Origin: Rhizonema sp. PD37
GTDB lineage: Bacteria; Cyanobacteriota; Cyanobacteriia; Cyanobacteriales; Nostocaceae
Reading direction: 5' to 3'
Assembly: GCA_029379215.1 (NCBI GenBank)
Contig: JAQYWO010000012.1
Span: 27,084 to 67,639 of the forward strand
DNA length: 40,556 nt
The position numbers were made by a program, and so were the translations under genes. Under the pieces are notes generated by a model, which worked only from the letters and a program-made list of their open reading frames with translations, did no database searches and had not been told where the DNA came from. Below, piece after piece: positions 1 through 8,825 of the stretch. Numbering within the stretch: position 1 is the first letter of the stretch; each line of letters begins with the position of its first letter.

Positions 1-136
1 GTCTAACTCGTCGTGTGGAAACGAAAAATATTGTCAAACCCGCCCCTACAGTTGTTAATTGTTGATTGTTGGTAGGGGCGGGTTTAATGTATAACTGTTG
101 TGTGGAAACGAAAAATATCGTCAAACCCGCCCCTAC
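1..136. repeat. Cluster of GTAGGGGCGGGTTT-type inverted repeats downstream of the flavodiiron gene
   Basis: The motif AAACCCGCCCCTAC occurs at about 38-51 and again at 123-136, and its reverse complement GTAGGGGCGGGTTT lies between them at about 72-85. Each forward copy is preceded by the same text, GTGTGGAAACGAAAAATAT. The first and middle copies can pair into a GC-rich hairpin. The last copy directly abuts the stop codon of the flavodiiron gene, so the cluster may act as its terminator, although no long T-run follows. Related motifs recur near 5923-5938 and 8546. This is a dispersed intergenic repeat of the kind common in cyanobacteria. Confidence 0.75.
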
Positions 137-1861
137 TTAGTAATGATTCCCAACTTGACGATGGTGTACTACTGGTGAGGCATCAGGCTTAGAAATGCGA
201 CCGACAGAGACAGTACTGTAAATCAGCCAGTGATCGCCACACTCTACGCGTCTGCTGACTTCGCACTCCATATAGGCGAGGGTATCTACTAAAATTGGAC
301 AACCATTTGTTGCAAGGTATGTCCTCACTCCCTCAAATCGATCCGCTCCCGGAGGAAAGCGCTTGAGAAAGTGCTTCATTAGGGACTGAGAATTGCCTTC
401 TTCCAAAATGTTGAGGACGAAACGATCACCTACATGGAGCATCGACTCAATGGCACGATCTTTCGCTACAGCCACTGTCAAACCTAGCGGTTTGAAGCTG
501 GCTTGCGCTACCCACGAAGCAACCATGGCGCTCCTGAGTTCACCGTGGGAGGTGGTGAGGATATATATTCCACTGCTGAGGCGTCCTAACGCTTTTTCCA
601 AGTTGTTATCCAGAGCTTTTATTTGCTTGATACTACGCTCACGAGATAGCCATTGCCCCAAGTCTGTTCCAGCTTCTTCACACAACTGGTATGTTGCTTC
701 TGTCGGCATCTCTTTAACTAGAATTGGTGGAAAGGCAGGATAAGTTCCCAAATCACGGAACTTTGAAACTAGTGGATATACTGATTCGCTATCTTGCCCT
801 CCCGACTCAAATATACCAACGCATTGCTTAGGTTTGGTAGCAGCTAAGATGGTATTGAGGGCAGTTTGGGCAGGAGTGATAATCGCTCCTGGAATCGGTG
901 GAGTCCCAATTACTAGTCCGCTCGCAATACTGGCTAGTTCTTTGACTTCTTGCGGATCAGCCGACCTCAAATCCATCATTTCCACCGCCACACCTGTTTT
1001 CGTGATGCCGTGAGCGATCGCTTGAGACAGACGGTCACTAAAACCATAATCGGACAAATAAAAGACAGCGACTGTTGTTTCAGCTTTTGCCTGCTCCTGG
1101 CTCCAGCGACGGTAACGCTCTACCAGTTCGGTAACATTATAATGAAGCAGGGGTCCATGACCTGTGGCAATAGTTGCGATCGCTGGCAACTCATTCATCC
1201 GCTTGAGGGCAGATAGTACTGAACGAGCATTTGGTCCCATCAAGCAGTCGTAATAATACTGGTAATCCTCTTCAATTAAGTCTAAATCTTCATCAAAAGT
1301 GTGGTCATCGCAATAATGCATCCCAAATGCATCACAAGTGTATAAAATCTGTGTCAGAGCATCATAAGTGAAGATTGTATCCGGCCAGTGCAGATTAGGA
1401 GCAATCACAAATTCCAGGACGTGTCCGGCACCCAAATCCAGGCGATCGCCATTTTTGACAATGTGTTTTTTAAACGGAGTGTGTACCCAATTTTCGAGAA
1501 ACTGGATTGCCACTTTAGAACCAACAACAGTCACTTGAGGAGCCAGTGCCAGTACATCTTTGACCAACCCACTGTGGTCGGGTTCAGTATGGCTGACAAT
1601 TAGATAATCCAGTTGATCTGGGTTAATTATTCCCTTGAGCAGCTCCAGGTACGTTTGGCGAAACTTTTCATGGGACGTATCGACTAAAGCTATTTTTTCA
1701 CCTTTAATCAAAAATGAATTGTAGGTAGTGCCATTTTGTAGCCCGAATTCAATATCGAAGCGATCTCGATCCCAGTCTAATGAGCGGATTGCCGTCGTAT
1801 TATACCCAATTTCGATAGACTGCATTGTTAACCTACGTTGAATGTTAGCTAGTGCTACCAT
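137..1861 (-). CDS. flv4: Flavodiiron protein, Flv4/Flv3 type (O2-photoreducing, diiron-flavin-flavin reductase fusion)
   Basis: The 574-residue product has the cyanobacterial flavodiiron layout: a metallo-beta-lactamase-like diiron domain (about 20-260), a flavodoxin-like domain (about 262-400) and a C-terminal flavin-reductase-like domain (about 415-574). The full canonical diiron ligand set is present: H91-x-E93-x-D95-H96, H158, D177 and H235. This points to the Flv3/Flv4 group rather than Flv1/Flv2, where ligands are substituted. Such proteins use photosynthetic electrons to reduce O2 to water or protect PSII. I favour Flv4 because the gene sits beside low-CO2 genes and shares their operator, and because of text such as FLIKGEKIALVDTSHEKF, but heterocyst-type Flv3B is not excluded. 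A flv2 partner could lie beyond position 1. The ATG at 1861 has a strong AGGAGG five bases upstream. Confidence 0.85.
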   Translation of the reverse strand: MVALANIQRRLTMQSIEIGYNTTAIRSLDWDRDRFDIEFGLQNGTTYNSFLIKGEKIALVDTSHEKFRQTYLELLKGIINPDQLDYLIVSHTEPDHSGLVKDVLALAPQVTVVGSKVAIQFLENWVHTPFKKHIVKNGDRLDLGAGHVLEFVIAPNLHWPDTIFTYDALTQILYTCDAFGMHYCDDHTFDEDLDLIEEDYQYYYDCLMGPNARSVLSALKRMNELPAIATIATGHGPLLHYNVTELVERYRRWSQEQAKAETTVAVFYLSDYGFSDRLSQAIAHGITKTGVAVEMMDLRSADPQEVKELASIASGLVIGTPPIPGAIITPAQTALNTILAATKPKQCVGIFESGGQDSESVYPLVSKFRDLGTYPAFPPILVKEMPTEATYQLCEEAGTDLGQWLSRERSIKQIKALDNNLEKALGRLSSGIYILTTSHGELRSAMVASWVAQASFKPLGLTVAVAKDRAIESMLHVGDRFVLNILEEGNSQSLMKHFLKRFPPGADRFEGVRTYLATNGCPILVDTLAYMECEVSRRVECGDHWLIYSTVSVGRISKPDASPVVHHRQVGNHY

Positions 1862-1904
1862 CAGGAGCCTCCTTTTAAATAACTTTACTTATGTGTTAAG
1901 TATC

Positions 1905-1998
1905 AAAATTTTCAGCAAACCCATGCTTAGGTATCAATCTCCATCTCTAACCCCTCAACAGAGTTCAGTAAATTGAGTTTGGCGATATCAGCCGCTAT
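1905..1998 (-). pseudogene. Decayed cupS-like fasciclin-domain fragment in the flv leader
   Basis: Read on the minus strand this stretch gives [16 protein letters not shown] followed by LEMEIDT, matching the CupS segment [16 protein letters not shown] followed by SELRIDT encoded at about 11761-11844. A one-base shift restores a match to the next cupS codons (THGF). By eye the nucleotide match is roughly three in four over about 85 bp. There is no start codon, and a stop and a frameshift are present, so it cannot make a protein. It lies in the same orientation as flv, between the LysR-type operator and the flv start, so it would be part of the untranslated leader. Confidence 0.7.
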
Positions 1999-2103
1999 TC
2001 ACAAAGCAGGAAACTTTGAGATAACTAAAAGTCGTGGCTGAGTCATTTCTCTATGGCTCACTGTTTATTTTTTTGCTCTTGACTTTATGGTACTCTGAAA
2101 CAG

Positions 2104-2154
2104 CTATAGTGAAAAGCATTTAATTTTTATTTCTGCTATAGAAAACTTCTATAC
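2104..2154 (-). promoter_or_regulatory. Putative LysR-type operator/promoter for the flavodiiron gene
   Basis: The dyad CTATAGAA-AAC-TTCTATA lies at 2136-2153, with a second CTATAG half-site at 2104-2109. The two TATAG starts are exactly 32 bp apart. The core fits the LysR box T-N11-A. The same pair of elements with the same 32-bp spacing precedes cmpA and ndhF3. With the half-site on the gene-proximal side, transcription would run leftward toward 1861 with a leader of about 200 nt. Binding by the nearby LysR protein is inferred, not shown. Confidence 0.65.
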
Positions 2155-2220
2155 TTGCATTTTCTAAATTTATTTTATGGATCTCCCTCGAAAATGTTTA
2201 CAGCAATTTTCACCTAAATG

Positions 2221-2400
2221 AACCCCACCCTTGGCTTCTCCCCGAGTGAGAAGACTCGCTACTGCTACGCTAACGTCGAAGATCGCTGCGTTCGCGCAGC
2301 GTCTCCTGAAGGGAGAAGATTGCATGTCTCACCATGACGCTCGTTAGCGAGGCTTCTCCCCGAGTGAGAAGACTCGCTAACGCCCCTAAGACGGTAGTCT
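2221..2400. repeat. Repeat cluster between cmpD and the flavodiiron gene
   Basis: A 29-bp segment containing GGCTTCTCCCCGAGTGAGAA occurs twice without mismatch, at 2233-2261 and 2351-2379. Between the copies are small hairpins, including GCTGCG-TTCG-CGCAGC (about 2282-2297) and TCTCC-TGAAG-GGAGA. These are short palindromic repeats typical of cyanobacterial spacers. The stable stem-loops just past the cmpD stop may serve as its transcript end. There is no coding potential. Confidence 0.7.
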
Positions 2401-2429
2401 AATTACCTGAAAATTGCTGTAGCTTCTTA

Positions 2430-3242
2430 TTAACCTACGTCATCATGAGCAAAGCGGTTAAAGAGAAAGTCTAGGGCGTAGTTACGCAGTTGATAGTATT
2501 GAGGATCTTCCATGATCCGGGTGCGATCGCGGGGACGAGGGAAAGGAATTTCCATAACTTCACCTATCTTGGCATGGGGACCATTAGTCATCATCACCAA
2601 TTTATCTGCCAAAAACAGTGCTTCATCGATATCATGCGTAATCATCAACACAGTGCAGCGGTTCTGGTTCCATATTTTTAATAATTCTTCCTGCAACTCT
2701 TCTTTAGTGATGGCATCCAGTGCCCCAAAAGGTTCATCTAAAATCAACACTTTAGGACGGATTGCCAAAGCTCGGGCAATAGAAACCCGTTGTCTCATAC
2801 CACCAGACAATTGAGGTGGCTTTTTGTCGGCAGCGTCTGCTAATCCTACCATTGACAGATGCTCTCGCGCGATCGCCCTTTTCTGTGCCGTAGGCTGACT
2901 AACATAAACAGCGCTAACTGCCAAGTAAATATTCTCAAAAGCAGTTAGCCAAGGTAAAAGGGCATAGTTTTGGAATACTACCATTCGGTCAGGACCTGGT
3001 TTTGTAATCGGCTGTCCTTCCAGCAAGACTTGTCCGGAGGTGGGAAAGTTGAAACCCGAGACCATATTTAGCAAAGTTGATTTGCCACACCCAGAGTGAC
3101 CGATAACGCAGATAAATTCACCTTGATTTACGATCAAGTTAACGTCATCAAGTACAGTAAAAGGTCCTTTCTTCGTCGGATAGACTTTGGTCACATTCTT
3201 AATTTCCAAGAACGCTTCACGACGGTTTAGTATAGTTGTCAT
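2430..3242 (-). CDS. cmpD: Bicarbonate ABC transporter ATP-binding protein CmpD
   Basis: This 270-residue protein is a stand-alone ABC ATPase of the nitrate/bicarbonate (NrtD/CmpD) family. Walker A is GHSGCGKST, the signature is LSGGMRQRVSIARAL, Walker B runs VLILDEPFGALD, and the switch histidine lies in MITHDIDEA. It energises bicarbonate import at the cytoplasmic membrane together with CmpC. It is the last cmp gene in the order cmpA-B-C-D, but an unusually long spacer of 525 bp, filled with repeats, separates it from cmpC. Its identity as cmpD rather than nrtD rests on the CmpA-like character of the binding protein in the same cluster. Confidence 0.9.
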   Translation of the reverse strand: MTTILNRREAFLEIKNVTKVYPTKKGPFTVLDDVNLIVNQGEFICVIGHSGCGKSTLLNMVSGFNFPTSGQVLLEGQPITKPGPDRMVVFQNYALLPWLTAFENIYLAVSAVYVSQPTAQKRAIAREHLSMVGLADAADKKPPQLSGGMRQRVSIARALAIRPKVLILDEPFGALDAITKEELQEELLKIWNQNRCTVLMITHDIDEALFLADKLVMMTNGPHAKIGEVMEIPFPRPRDRTRIMEDPQYYQLRNYALDFLFNRFAHDDVG

Positions 3243-3767
3243 GTGTAAATTATTAGATTGCTAGTTGTATACATTCTTAGGAAGCGCTAAATCGCACCTC
3301 TACAAAAATTCCTTATCGAACAATCACCGTTACTGAGTAGAGGTATGAATTTACAGCAGATTCAATATTTACGAGGTACAGCGCCCAACTCAAATTCCAA
3401 GGTTTAAAAGTCATTCTGGCAATTGGTATACCTCACGTACCTCAAAAGCGCTGTATATTTCCCCTGATGATTACTCCCTTGCCTTCCAATACTGCTCGGA
3501 TAAGGCTTTTTTTCCTCCCCTGCATCCCCTGCCTGCCTCAAAAGATCAATTTCTCAGCCCTTGCAGTATTGCCTTGCCTTCTTTCTCTGCGTCCTTGGCG
3601 TCTAAAGCCCTACCCTTCGGGAACGGCTTCGCCGAACGGGCATGGCTGCGCTAAGGCGGTTAAATTTTCATTCCTATTTTAGACAACGCCTATCTAACCA
3701 GTATTTTTCCATGGTTCGGGAGTAAACAACGATTCTTTGCGCCTTTGCAGCCGAACAATCTCCCCCT
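3243..3767. repeat. Repeat-filled spacer between cmpC and cmpD
   Basis: No gene is visible in this 525-bp gap inside an operon that is usually compact. It contains an inverted pair TACAGCGC (3377-3384) and GCGCTGTA (3448-3455). It also carries the dispersed motif TGCGTCCTTGGCGTCT near 3586-3602, the reverse complement of copies near 12150 and 31770. A GC-rich element CTTCGGGAACGGCTTCGCCG lies at about 3615-3640. The gap looks like accumulated small repeats. Whether cmpD is still co-transcribed cannot be judged from the sequence. Confidence 0.65.
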
Positions 3768-5747
3768 CTAAACAATGACTTGTGCAACTGAAAAATCGCG
3801 TTTCACCTTCAAACTGTTGAGGTAAGCAATTGGATCGTCTGTATTAAAAGGTGTATCATCAAACAGATGGATAGGTTGACGACTGTAACTAATATCCAAA
3901 CCGATTTCTCGTGCAGCAGTGCTGAACACACCAACTCGGCACACTCTTTCGACGATTTCCACCCAATTTCTAGGGAACGGAGTTTCACCCCAACGCGCCA
4001 ATTGAGTCATCATCCAAATTTGCTCAGTTCGACTAGGACGGTTTATGGCCGACTCTGCATAAAACTGGTGGTGGGCATACTGTTGCATTGGATAATCTAA
4101 GCTACAGGTGACATTGTTCGGATCTTCGATTTGGATGTAAGAAATATCAGTACTTACATACTCCTGTCGTGCCAAAATTTCCCGAATTTCGTCAGCGTTT
4201 TCTGGATTTGAACAGTAATAGCAAGCTTCTAGTAAGGCTTTGGTTAGGGCAATGTGGGTGTTGGGATAAGCTGCTGCCCAATCTTCTCGCACACCAAGAA
4301 CCTTACCTGGATGCCCCAGCCAGATTTCTAAGTCTGTAGCTATGGTAAAGCCAATACCTTCAAAAGCAGCGCGGATGTTCCAAGGTTCTCCGACTGAGTA
4401 ACCATCTATACTTCCAGCTTTTAAATCAGCTACCATCTGGGCTGGAGGAATAGTCTTAATGTCAACATCGTGGTCAGGATCTATGCCACCAGCAGCTAGC
4501 CAATAACGCAGCAGCATGTTATGCATAGAACTAGGATGCACAACTCCCAATGTATGCCGCAGGTTACTAGTATTAAGTAAGTAACTCTTGAAATCAGAAA
4601 GAGTTCGTACCCCTTGCTCGTAAAAATGTTTAGATAGGGTAATGGCGTTACCATTACGCGTCATTGTCAAAGCGGTGACGATAGGTGTGGGTCGGTTTTG
4701 ATGTCCTCCTAAGGTTAACCACATCGGCATTCCTGAAGGCATTTGAGCAGCATCTAAATATCCTCCAGTCACACCATCGACAATGCCTCGCCAACTCGTT
4801 TCTCGCACTAAGTTAACTTCATCTAAACCATGCTTAACAAAGAAACCTTTTTCTTTTGCTATTGCTAAAGGTGCACAGGCAGTCAAGGGAACAAAGCCGA
4901 CTTCCAAATTGACTTTTTCTAAGCCATGACGAGAGATGTTTGCTGTTTTCCTCGCCCTAATCTGTTTAACCCGTTTCTGTTGGTGGAGGAAGTAAATCAT
5001 CTCACTGCGTAAGCTGTAGTAGCTGGGATGTTCTACAACCTCCATTCGCCTACGAGGTCGAGGAATATCCACTTCCAAAATATCACCAATCTTAGATTCT
5101 GGCCCATTAGTTAGCATGACAATTCTGTCAGAAAGCAGCACTGCTTCATCAACATCATGTGTCACCATAACTGCTGTCACTTGATTCTGATCGCAGATTT
5201 GCATTAGCTGTTCCTGTAAGTTGCCGCGTGTCAGTGCATCCAAAGCACCGAAGGGTTCATCTAACAGCAGCAGCTTTGGAGAAGTTGCTAAAGCACGAGC
5301 GATCGCCACCCGCTGTTTTTGTCCACCTGATAACATTTTGGGTGATTTATCCGCATGGGGACGCAATCCTACCATATCAATGTGCTTTTCTACAATTGCT
5401 CGACGTTCCCCCGAGGGTAAATCCCTCATGACTGTATCCACAGCGAGGGTAATGTTTTCCCGTACTGTTCTCCAAGGTAAAAGCGAATAATTTTGAAACA
5501 CCACCATTCTGTCTGGTCCTGGTTTGGTGATTCTTTTTCCTTCTAAAGTTACTATTCCTTCTGTTGGTAAATCCAATCCAGCAATCATATTTAAGAGAGT
5601 AGATTTCCCACAACCAGAATGACCAATTAGCGAAACGAATTCTCCTTTTTTAATCTGTAGGTCAATTCCTTTTAGGGCAATATATTTGGCACCACCTTTT
5701 AAATCAAAAGTCTTATCAATTTGATCGACAGCGACGAATACAGACAT
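3768..5747 (-). CDS. cmpC: Bicarbonate ABC transporter ATPase/solute-binding fusion CmpC
   Basis: The 659-residue protein joins an ABC ATPase (about 1-260; Walker A GHSGCGKST, signature LSGGQKQRVAIARAL, Walker B LLLLDEPFGALD, MVTHDVDEA) to a C-terminal domain (about 280-650) homologous to the CmpA/NrtA solute-binding proteins. The C-terminal part includes EVGFVPLTACAPLAIAKEKG and [17 protein letters not shown]. This fusion is diagnostic of CmpC/NrtC, where the extra domain is thought to sense substrate in the cytoplasm and regulate transport. It lies between cmpB (191 bp upstream) and cmpD. The length agrees with the family and both halves look intact. Confidence 0.92.
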   Translation of the reverse strand: MSVFVAVDQIDKTFDLKGGAKYIALKGIDLQIKKGEFVSLIGHSGCGKSTLLNMIAGLDLPTEGIVTLEGKRITKPGPDRMVVFQNYSLLPWRTVRENITLAVDTVMRDLPSGERRAIVEKHIDMVGLRPHADKSPKMLSGGQKQRVAIARALATSPKLLLLDEPFGALDALTRGNLQEQLMQICDQNQVTAVMVTHDVDEAVLLSDRIVMLTNGPESKIGDILEVDIPRPRRRMEVVEHPSYYSLRSEMIYFLHQQKRVKQIRARKTANISRHGLEKVNLEVGFVPLTACAPLAIAKEKGFFVKHGLDEVNLVRETSWRGIVDGVTGGYLDAAQMPSGMPMWLTLGGHQNRPTPIVTALTMTRNGNAITLSKHFYEQGVRTLSDFKSYLLNTSNLRHTLGVVHPSSMHNMLLRYWLAAGGIDPDHDVDIKTIPPAQMVADLKAGSIDGYSVGEPWNIRAAFEGIGFTIATDLEIWLGHPGKVLGVREDWAAAYPNTHIALTKALLEACYYCSNPENADEIREILARQEYVSTDISYIQIEDPNNVTCSLDYPMQQYAHHQFYAESAINRPSRTEQIWMMTQLARWGETPFPRNWVEIVERVCRVGVFSTAAREIGLDISYSRQPIHLFDDTPFNTDDPIAYLNSLKVKRDFSVAQVIV

Positions 5748-5812
5748 GGTAGTAAAAAAATGAGGGATTAAAAGTGAAGAGTGAGAAATTTAAAATTGAA
5801 CTTTTAACTCTT

Positions 5813-5922
5813 GTACGGGCAGGTTAAACCAGATCACCTGTGTCACACTTGAAAATTATTCGGGCTGAGTGTACGGGCAGGTTAAACCAGATCACCTGTG
5901 TCACACTTAAAAATTATTCGGG
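5813..5922. repeat. Two direct 52-bp repeats between cmpB and cmpC
   Basis: The unit starting GTACGGGCAGGTTAAACCAG occurs at 5813-5864 and 5871-5922 with a single mismatch, a period of 58 bp. The stretch AACCTGCCCCTAC that follows is related to the motif at the left edge of the window. Near-perfect identity suggests a recent local duplication. Confidence 0.85.
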
Positions 5923-5938
5923 AAAACCTGCCCCTACG

Positions 5939-6778
5939 CTACTTTTCTTCGACTGGGAGAATTAATTTTTGAATCCAAGCCATGAGTTTATCTAGTAATA
6001 AACCGACAATCCCGATGTATACCAGAGCTAAAATGACTTCACTTACAGCATTATTTTGATAAGCGTTCCAGATAAAAAAGCCAATGCCAACGATACCGGA
6101 CATGACAATTTCTGCTGCAATAATTGCTAACCAAGCTAAGCCAATTGCTATTCTCAAGCCTGTAAAAATATAGGGAAGAGCAGCAGGAATCAGGATATTC
6201 AAGAAATAGTCTTTTTTATTCAATTGTAGAACTTTGGCAACGTTGTTGTAGTCTTGAGGAATTTGGGTGACTCCCACAGCAGTGTTAATTAAAATGGGCC
6301 AAATTGCTGTAATGAAAATCACGAATAATGCGGCGGGTTCGTTTTGTCTCAAAGCGGCTAAAGAAATTGGAACCCAAGCTAAAGGTGGTACAGTCCGTAA
6401 TAGCTGAAAGATGGGATCTAATGCTTTGGACATTATCTTATTAGTACCAATTAAAATGCCCAAAGCAATACCAACAATCGCTGCTAACACATAACTTATT
6501 GCAACCCTCTGTAAACTGGCTAAAATTTGCCAAAATAAACCTTTGTCAATACCGCCTCGGTCATAAAAGGGCCAGAAGATGAGTATCCAAGTGTCTTGAA
6601 TAACTTTAATAGGTCCTGGTAGTGTAGCTCCAGGAGTCCAAGAAAACAGTTGCCACACAACTAAAAAGATTGCGATCGCAATAGCAGGAGGTACAAGTTC
6701 TGGAAGTTGCTTTCGTAGATACGATACAAAGCTATTATTAACCGCAGGTATTACAGGGCGTCTTTGAACTGTTGTCAT
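5939..6778 (-). CDS. cmpB: Bicarbonate ABC transporter permease CmpB
   Basis: The 279-residue integral membrane protein has about six hydrophobic segments and the binding-protein-dependent permease (BPD) fold. The EAA-loop region (about 175-215) runs through GVTQIPQDYNNVAKVLQLNK and contacts the ATPases. It forms the translocation channel for bicarbonate in the inner membrane with CmpC/CmpD. It starts 67 bp after the cmpA stop, consistent with co-transcription. No strong Shine-Dalgarno is visible in front of the ATG at 6778. Nitrate permease NrtB is the close paralogue, and the assignment follows from CmpA. Confidence 0.92.
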   Translation of the reverse strand: MTTVQRRPVIPAVNNSFVSYLRKQLPELVPPAIAIAIFLVVWQLFSWTPGATLPGPIKVIQDTWILIFWPFYDRGGIDKGLFWQILASLQRVAISYVLAAIVGIALGILIGTNKIMSKALDPIFQLLRTVPPLAWVPISLAALRQNEPAALFVIFITAIWPILINTAVGVTQIPQDYNNVAKVLQLNKKDYFLNILIPAALPYIFTGLRIAIGLAWLAIIAAEIVMSGIVGIGFFIWNAYQNNAVSEVILALVYIGIVGLLLDKLMAWIQKLILPVEEK

Positions 6779-6845
6779 AAATTTTTTGATGTGAGGTTTA
6801 AGAAACTCTTAAGTTTTTATGATTCGAATATTCACTATCAATGAA

Positions 6846-8216
6846 CTAAACACTGACTTTTTTAATTTTGAGACTCTTCAAGTATTCTTCAGGCTTTTCT
6901 GGATCAAACTTAATCCCATCGAAAAATTCTTCTACACCACGAGATGTGCTTGTGGGGATATCGGCAGCTGCAATTCCCGCTTCTTTGGCAGCTTCTTTCC
7001 ACAGATCTTCGCGGTTGACTTTATCAATCAGTTGTTTCGATTTTGTTAAGTAATCTTTTGGTAAAAATCCCCAGCGCACACTTTCAGTTAAAAACCATAA
7101 ATCATGACTCTTGTATGGATATGAAACACTACCTCTTTCATCTTTCCAGTAGTAAGGAGCTTTTGATTTATCGTTAATAACGCGACCATCACCCATGTTA
7201 TATTTGCCTTGATATGGTTCTAATAAAATATCTGGTGTTGGTAAATTAAAGTAATTTCGTCCCGCCAGAATTTGTGCTGCTTCTTTGCGGTTATCGAAAT
7301 TATCTAACCACTTCTGTGCTTCCATAACTCCTTTTAAGAGAGCTTTGGTTGCTTTAGGATGTTTGTCAACCCAATCTGCTCTCAAGGCAAAATATTCTTC
7401 AGGATGATTCTTCCAAATTTCCGCTGTTAATGCAGCCAAGAAACCAATTTTATCTTTGACAATTCGATAAGGCCAAGGATCTCCAGTACTAAAAGCATCC
7501 ATCGACCCCGTCTTCATATTGGCAACAGTTTGTGCAGCAGGTACTGTAACGAGTTTGACATCAGCATCTGGATCAATACCACCAGCTGCTAACCAGTAAC
7601 GAATCCAGAAATCTTGATTGACGTGTGGAAAAGTAAATGCTGCGGTGAAAGGAGTTTTTGATGATTTGAGTCCATCAAACAGAACTTGTGCCTTTGCTGT
7701 ATCTACAGAAAGTTCTTTTCCTATATGCTTGCTAGCGATAGCAATTCCATTTCCATGAGTAATTAACTGCGCCAACAAATACATGGGAATCTTTTGATTA
7801 CCTTTGGTAATTAAACCTTCAGTTATCAAATGTGGCATTGGCATTTGATATTGACCACCATCAACTCCACCACCAGCTGAGCCAATTTCGGTGTTATCTC
7901 GCATTGAACCCCAAGAAGCTTGTTTATCAAGTTCCACATCGGTCATGCCATACTTGGTAAAAAAGCCTTTTTCTTTAGCAATGATGAAAGGTGCTGATTC
8001 AACGATAGGTGTATATCCTAATTTGACTTTGGTCGTTTCTGGTTTTTGTTCAGGGTTAATGTTGGCAATCTGCTGTATCGACTGCTGTGATTGACCAGTA
8101 CTATTCAAAGTTGTAGGGGGATTTCCCAAGCAGCCTTTTAGGAAGATAGTACTAGCAGATGCCCCAGATATTAACAAAAACTTCCGTCGAGAAATTTGAT
8201 GGAAAAATTTATTCAT
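6846..8216 (-). CDS. cmpA: Bicarbonate-binding lipoprotein CmpA
   Basis: I place the start at the ATG at 8216 ([15 protein letters not shown]), giving 456 residues. It has AGGAG seven bases upstream, whereas an ATG at 8273 would add an implausible basic tail. The twin-arginine motif SRRKFL and a lipobox-like LKGC (Cys29) mark an exported, membrane-anchored substrate-binding protein. [42 protein letters not shown] and [12 protein letters not shown] match bicarbonate-binding CmpA better than nitrate-binding NrtA as I remember them. It captures HCO3- in the periplasm for CmpB/C/D. It is the first gene of the operon, behind a LysR-type operator at 8424-8474. Confidence 0.93.
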   Translation of the reverse strand: MNKFFHQISRRKFLLISGASASTIFLKGCLGNPPTTLNSTGQSQQSIQQIANINPEQKPETTKVKLGYTPIVESAPFIIAKEKGFFTKYGMTDVELDKQASWGSMRDNTEIGSAGGGVDGGQYQMPMPHLITEGLITKGNQKIPMYLLAQLITHGNGIAIASKHIGKELSVDTAKAQVLFDGLKSSKTPFTAAFTFPHVNQDFWIRYWLAAGGIDPDADVKLVTVPAAQTVANMKTGSMDAFSTGDPWPYRIVKDKIGFLAALTAEIWKNHPEEYFALRADWVDKHPKATKALLKGVMEAQKWLDNFDNRKEAAQILAGRNYFNLPTPDILLEPYQGKYNMGDGRVINDKSKAPYYWKDERGSVSYPYKSHDLWFLTESVRWGFLPKDYLTKSKQLIDKVNREDLWKEAAKEAGIAAADIPTSTSRGVEEFFDGIKFDPEKPEEYLKSLKIKKVSV

Positions 8217-8423
8217 ATGTATCTCCTGTTCGCAAATTTTCTTTTTTAGGCGATACGGCTTGAGCCGTTGCAACGCATCGCAGTCATAACTTCATACACA
8301 GCACTCATTGGTCCTCAAGTTGCTAAACTTGGTAGTTTTGAGATCATCAATACTGTGGCTAGATAATTTTTTTGCGGTTCGTTATCAGTTTTTTCTTCTT
8401 GTGATCATAGTACTCTGAAACAG

Positions 8424-8474
8424 CTATAGTAAAAAGCCATTCTTTTTTATATCTGCTATAGAAATCTTCTATAG
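8424..8474 (-). promoter_or_regulatory. Putative LysR-type operator/promoter of cmpABCD
   Basis: A perfect dyad CTATAGAA-ATC-TTCTATAG occupies 8456-8474 and fits T-N11-A. A second CTATAG is at 8424-8429, 32 bp from the start of the dyad. About 90 bp around this site is similar to the flv upstream region, both containing CTCTGAAACAGCTATAGT. The dyad centre is about 250 bp upstream of the cmpA start, so the transcript would have a leader of roughly 180 nt. The known activator of cmp operons is the LysR protein CmpR. Binding here is inferred. Confidence 0.7.
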
Positions 8475-8825
8475 TTATAATTTTCCGTAAAAAAGCACCA
8501 CATTTGCTTAGAAATGTGCATTAGAAACAGGAATGGAAATGACGTAGGGGCGTTGGCATCCAAGCGTTCTGTGTAGGGTACAGCCGTTTGCTCCTACTAA
8601 GGATTTTAACAACCGCATAATTACAGCAGTTTTTGGAGATGCCTATTGTATAAATCTTCGTTGCATATTTTTACAACATTTTTCAAGCTTGTATCGCGTA
8701 AAAAATGCAGTCAAAAACGAAATCCAAAATTTATCAGTATTTGTTGGGTTTCGCTATATCTCTACCCAACCTACAATTTTTGTTAACCAAGCAGTATTGA
8801 TTTCTAATCAAATTCCACTTAAAAG

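Noticed and set aside
1994..2045. Extension of the cupS relic into an aligned RLLVISKFPAL stretch
   Set aside because: The register fits (R.L.......P), but the same DNA also resembles the cmpA leader, so the boundary is ambiguous and I limited the relic to 1905-1998.
2221..2400. Possible CRISPR-like array from repeated 29-bp units
   Set aside because: Only two copies about 118 bp apart, with internal hairpins and no regular spacers. It is a dispersed palindromic repeat.
2430..8216. Nitrate transporter nrtABCD
   Set aside because: Binding-protein signatures ([36 protein letters not shown]) fit CmpA, and the linked genes are all CO2-related.
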